A stretch of DNA of 35,960 nucleotides, taken from assembly GCA_035541455.1 (NCBI GenBank), contig DATKNH010000101.1, positions 1-35,960 on the forward strand. The letters are read 5' to 3'. This document shows, piece by piece, positions 33,745-35,960 of this stretch. The notes below the pieces were generated by a model. It made no database searches. It was not told the DNA's origin and was given only the letters and a program-made list of their open reading frames with translations. Within the stretch, counting starts at the first letter, position 1, and the number at the start of each line of letters is the position of its first letter. A program made the translations under genes and the position numbers. This DNA is from Syntrophorhabdales bacterium (GTDB taxonomy: Bacteria; Desulfobacterota; Syntrophorhabdia; Syntrophorhabdales; WCHB1-27).

Positions 33745-33877
33745 AGCAAATCCTGAATTCCAAGCGCCAAATCATAAACAATTTCGAATTTCAAATATTC
33801 CAAACGATTTTTTTATTCTATGACCGAACTCGTGGGTTCAGGGATTCTTGACATTAGAACTTGTTTGAAATTTGGAC
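33745..33877. repeat. AT-rich heptamer arrays (CAAATTC type) in inverted orientation, site F
   Basis: About nine phased 7-bp units of (N)CCAAAT / AATTTCA character run from 33745 to 33807. A shorter complementary set (GATTCTT, GACATTA, TTTGAAA, TTTGGAC and one more) runs from 33843 to 33877. The units are more degenerate than at the other sites. This block, the hairpin before it and the terminator after it explain the 346-base gap between degP and the next gene. Confidence 0.5.
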
Positions 33878-33934
33878 AGTAGATTCCCACGGGCAAGCCG
33901 GGTACCCGCGGGATTTTCCACGGGTGTTACTCAC

Positions 33935-33990
33935 ATCACGCGTTCTCGCAAACAGTGAATGTATTCACCCATGCTTGAGAGCGTGATTTT
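33935..33990. terminator. Bidirectional intrinsic terminator between degP and the 34001-35116 gene
   Basis: Nested inverted repeats, ATCACG/CGTGAT (33935-33940, 33982-33987), a near-match TTCTC/GAGAG inside it and GTGAAT/ATTCAC at the tip (33955-33968), form a long stem. On the plus strand it is followed by TTTT (33987-33990). It sits just beyond the end of the minus-strand gene. Confidence 0.55.
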
Positions 33991-34000
33991 GTCGCTCCCG

Positions 34001-35116
34001 TCAGCGCGAGCGAGGGTAGGGTGGGTTAGGCGGGTTCTGTTTGAAGGGATCGACCAGAACGCCCTCTTTTTCTTCTTCCTTCTTCTCAAAAGACTTCTTC
34101 ACAAAGAAGAGCAGGGCGTCACGGACGAACGACTCATCGCGAAGACCATCAACAATACCTTTGAAGGCGTCGAACTCCTGCGCGGCGTGGAACAGGTAGG
34201 CATAGTCTTGCAGTAGTCGCTTGAGCAAGCGAAGGGCCGACCTGAGCTTGTCGGATACAACAAGGTCATTAACGAACGCCTGGCGCCGTTCTTCGACGAC
34301 GTGAGGCGGGAGCACAATGGACGAAGGATTGATGGCGCCATCCAGCTCCTTCTTATCGCTTTCCATGCTGTCCCATGCGAGCATGAATGGTTCCACCAGC
34401 GGGTCCGAAAGGATTGCTTGCAGACTTCTGGACCTGGTCTCGTCCGGTACCGGCAGGTTGGATATGTCATCCGGTTTCTGGACCGGGCCCTTGAGACCGG
34501 CCATGAGGGGCTTGAGACTTCTCAAGTCATCTGCGTGTGAGCCTGAAATGGCGGAAGCCTCCTCCAGCAGAAAACTGGCGTACTTTGGAGCAATGTGCGC
34601 AAGTACCATAGGGCGCGTTGCTCTCTCGCGGTAATCCTGCAGGATCGCATCCAGCTGGTTTCGGGGGAGAGGCATAGCGGCCAACTCGATGAGACCTTTT
34701 GAAAAGTGGGAAACAGCATGGATGAAGAGGAACTGCTTCTTCTTGATCTCGAAAGCGAGGAGCACCACTCTCGTATCTTCGGGGTCGTAGTTGGAGAGAA
34801 AAGCCATCTGTTCCCGCACCGTCTCGACCTTTCTGAGAACAGACTCACCTGAGATCTTCGGCTCTTCCACACGGATCCCCTGAGTCTTGAGCAAGAAGAG
34901 CAGCTTCTTTATCGACTTCTGCAGGTCACGCTCGGGCGTGACATCCAGTATCTTGCTGAGGAATAGCGCGACCCGCTCACTTCTTGTGACGCCAATTTTC
35001 TCCAGGAGAGTGGTTTTCTCCTGCGGAGTGAGGCTGATGTAGGTATCTACGGCGGCGCCGACGTCACCGCCGCTACGGAGGTATTGAAGAATCTCTTCCA
35101 TGCGGCATTGTTCCAT
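34001..35116 (-). CDS. Hypothetical soluble helical protein, about 371 residues
   Basis: I do not recognise this protein. It has no signal peptide or membrane helix and is rich in Leu, Glu, Lys and Arg, with predicted long helices throughout. An N-terminal part (about 1-85) contains [34 protein letters not shown] and resembles helical-repeat proteins. A middle alpha/beta part (about 95-200) includes [48 protein letters not shown]-terminal helical part ends in a Lys/Glu run ([17 protein letters not shown]) and a Pro-rich tail. The frame is open to 35179; ATG 35116 and ATG 35101 are both plausible, neither with a clear ribosome site. It is divergent from clpB, so a role in protein quality control is conceivable but unproven. 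Confidence 0.7.
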   Translation of the reverse strand: MEQCRMEEILQYLRSGGDVGAAVDTYISLTPQEKTTLLEKIGVTRSERVALFLSKILDVTPERDLQKSIKKLLFLLKTQGIRVEEPKISGESVLRKVETVREQMAFLSNYDPEDTRVVLLAFEIKKKQFLFIHAVSHFSKGLIELAAMPLPRNQLDAILQDYRERATRPMVLAHIAPKYASFLLEEASAISGSHADDLRSLKPLMAGLKGPVQKPDDISNLPVPDETRSRSLQAILSDPLVEPFMLAWDSMESDKKELDGAINPSSIVLPPHVVEERRQAFVNDLVVSDKLRSALRLLKRLLQDYAYLFHAAQEFDAFKGIVDGLRDESFVRDALLFFVKKSFEKKEEEKEGVLVDPFKQNPPNPPYPRSR

Positions 35117-35225
35117 AGGTACAGGTGGGAAGTCAACAAGGACAAGGCCGAATCTATACGGATGCTGGCGGATACGCACAGCCGGGAATGCGTACGGTGT
35201 AGGTTACGCGCGCGTAGGAGAACAC

Positions 35226-35254
35226 TTGAAAGACTAGCGATCAGTGATTATTTT
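35226..35254 (+). promoter_or_regulatory. Promoter of clpB
   Basis: TTGAAA (35226-35231) and TATTTT (35249-35254) are spaced by 17 bp, with a start near 35261 and AAAGGAG before the ATG. The -35 region reads CTTGAAA, which is also the heat-shock sigma-32 -35 sequence, but the matching CCCCAT -10 is absent. Confidence 0.5.
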
Positions 35255-35299
35255 GTATACAAGGGTCATTTCGGGGACACACTTGTAAAGGAGAATGTT

Positions 35300-35960
35300 A
35301 TGAGGTGGGATAAGTTTACCATTAAGGGGCAGGAAGCAATAGAAGAGGCCAGAAAGAAGGCGGAACAGCTCGGGCATCAGGCCATCGAAGCCGAGCATTT
35401 GCTCTATGCCCTTGTAAGTGATAAAGAGGGGATTGTTGTTTCAGCGCTGGAAAAGCTTGGAGCCAGCCCGGCAGCGATAAAGGGTGAGCTTGAAAAAGAG
35501 TTCACCAGAATGCCGAAGGTGTCGGGTGCTGGCCAGGTCTATCTCGGGCCGGGCCTCAACAAGGCAATTGAGATCGCCTTCTCAGAAGCTGAGAGGCTTA
35601 AAGACGAGTATGTGAGCCTCGAGCATCTGCTTATCGGAATAGCAGACCTTAATCAGGGAGCCGCAGCCGGCATCTTGAAGAGTCAGGGTGTGACGAAAGA
35701 CCGGATATACGCGGTGCTTAAAGACATACGGGGATCGCAGAGAATCACGGACCAGGCGCCGGAGGAGAAGTATCAGGCTCTGCAGAAGTATACTCGCGAC
35801 CTCACGGAAGAGGCGCGGAAAGGAAAACTCGACCCGGTTATCGGACGGGACGAGGAGATCAGGCGGGTGATGCAGGTGCTCTCAAGGAGGACGAAGAATA
35901 ACCCTGTCATCATCGGCGATCCAGGTGTCGGTAAGACTGCTATCGTTGAAGGGCTCGCGC
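35300..35960 (+). CDS. clpB: ATP-dependent disaggregase ClpB, N-terminal part (cut by window end)
   Basis: The 220 residues visible are the start of ClpB, the Hsp100 ring that pulls proteins out of aggregates with DnaK. The Clp N domain occupies about 1-145 with its two repeats ([12 protein letters not shown] and [12 protein letters not shown]). A linker ([49 protein letters not shown]) leads into the first AAA+ domain, where Walker [10 protein letters not shown] lies just before the window ends. The clade-specific [20 protein letters not shown] favours ClpB over ClpA or ClpC; the diagnostic middle coiled coil is beyond the window. ATG 35300 is preceded by AAAGGAG. Confidence 0.93.
   Translation, partial: MRWDKFTIKGQEAIEEARKKAEQLGHQAIEAEHLLYALVSDKEGIVVSALEKLGASPAAIKGELEKEFTRMPKVSGAGQVYLGPGLNKAIEIAFSEAERLKDEYVSLEHLLIGIADLNQGAAAGILKSQGVTKDRIYAVLKDIRGSQRITDQAPEEKYQALQKYTRDLTEEARKGKLDPVIGRDEEIRRVMQVLSRRTKNNPVIIGDPGVGKTAIVEGLA

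Noticed and set aside
35226-35254. Sigma-32 heat-shock promoter of clpB
   Set aside because: CTTGAAA matches the -35, but no CCCCAT-type -10 follows at the right distance; a sigma-70 type reading fits better.
1-35960. tRNA, rRNA and riboswitches
   Set aside because: Reading both strands of the intergenic regions showed no cloverleaf with a T-loop consensus and no known riboswitch core; a covariance-model scan would be needed to exclude weak cases.

Overview
The window reads as a chromosomal stretch of a Gram-negative, probably anaerobic bacterium. It has moderately high GC and mostly vertically inherited housekeeping genes. The gene content (an RpoS-like sigma factor joined to pcm and proC, a DUF4398-type lipoprotein, many PAS/receiver proteins, a MOFRL glycerate 2-kinase, a periplasmic HtrA) fits the former Deltaproteobacteria (Desulfobacterota), perhaps a syntrophic lineage. 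That placement is an inference from gene families; there is no rRNA here to settle it. I found no rRNA or tRNA gene, CRISPR array, transposase or prophage.

Layout. 13-1074: a squalene/curcumene-type terpene synthase (DUF2600/YtpB family). 1153-5849, minus strand: Smr-domain protein, proC, pcm, an rpoS-like gene and murJ; proC/pcm/rpoS overlap like one operon. 5850-6168: a cluster of REP-like palindromes, a promoter and a 34-codon ORF ahead of trmI. 6939-8999, minus: a response regulator and glycerate 2-kinase. 9140-12647: envelope genes (lipoprotein, MscS channel, AI-2E family permease, periplasmic FKBP isomerase). 12781-17004: a MacAB-like export system with adaptor, ATPase and two separate FtsX-type permeases. 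17140-18904: an accessory patch with an orphan receiver, a leaderless helix-turn-helix gene in an AT-rich island, a 4-oxalocrotonate tautomerase homologue and a small secreted protein made of four 16-residue repeats. 19129-27452: hybrid histidine kinase, GT39-type glycosyltransferase, htpG, crotonase and nitroreductase. 27510-29841, minus: an S1-repeat protein and rlmE. 30011-33654: an OmpR-type two-component pair followed by degP/htrA, with an 11-bp tandem operator-like site between them. 34001-35960: an unassigned protein and the start of clpB, cut by the window end.

Many of the genes serve envelope and protein quality control: HtrA under a likely two-component system, HtpG, ClpB, FKBP, Pcm (repair of isoaspartate) and a stationary-phase-type sigma factor.

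The most unusual signal is not a gene. Six intergenic sites (about 2698, 12648, 23285, 26266, 27459 and 33745) carry short arrays of degenerate tandem heptamers. The 7-bp period is constant, but the word differs by site (GTTACGA, GTGAATA, GCTAACG, GGGTCAT, CAAATTC types). Three sites have clear inverted pairs of arrays and a fourth a weaker one. Several arrays begin within 0-6 bases of a stop or start codon, and one contains the stop codons of two convergent genes. These look like one family of elements defined by period and placement rather than by sequence.
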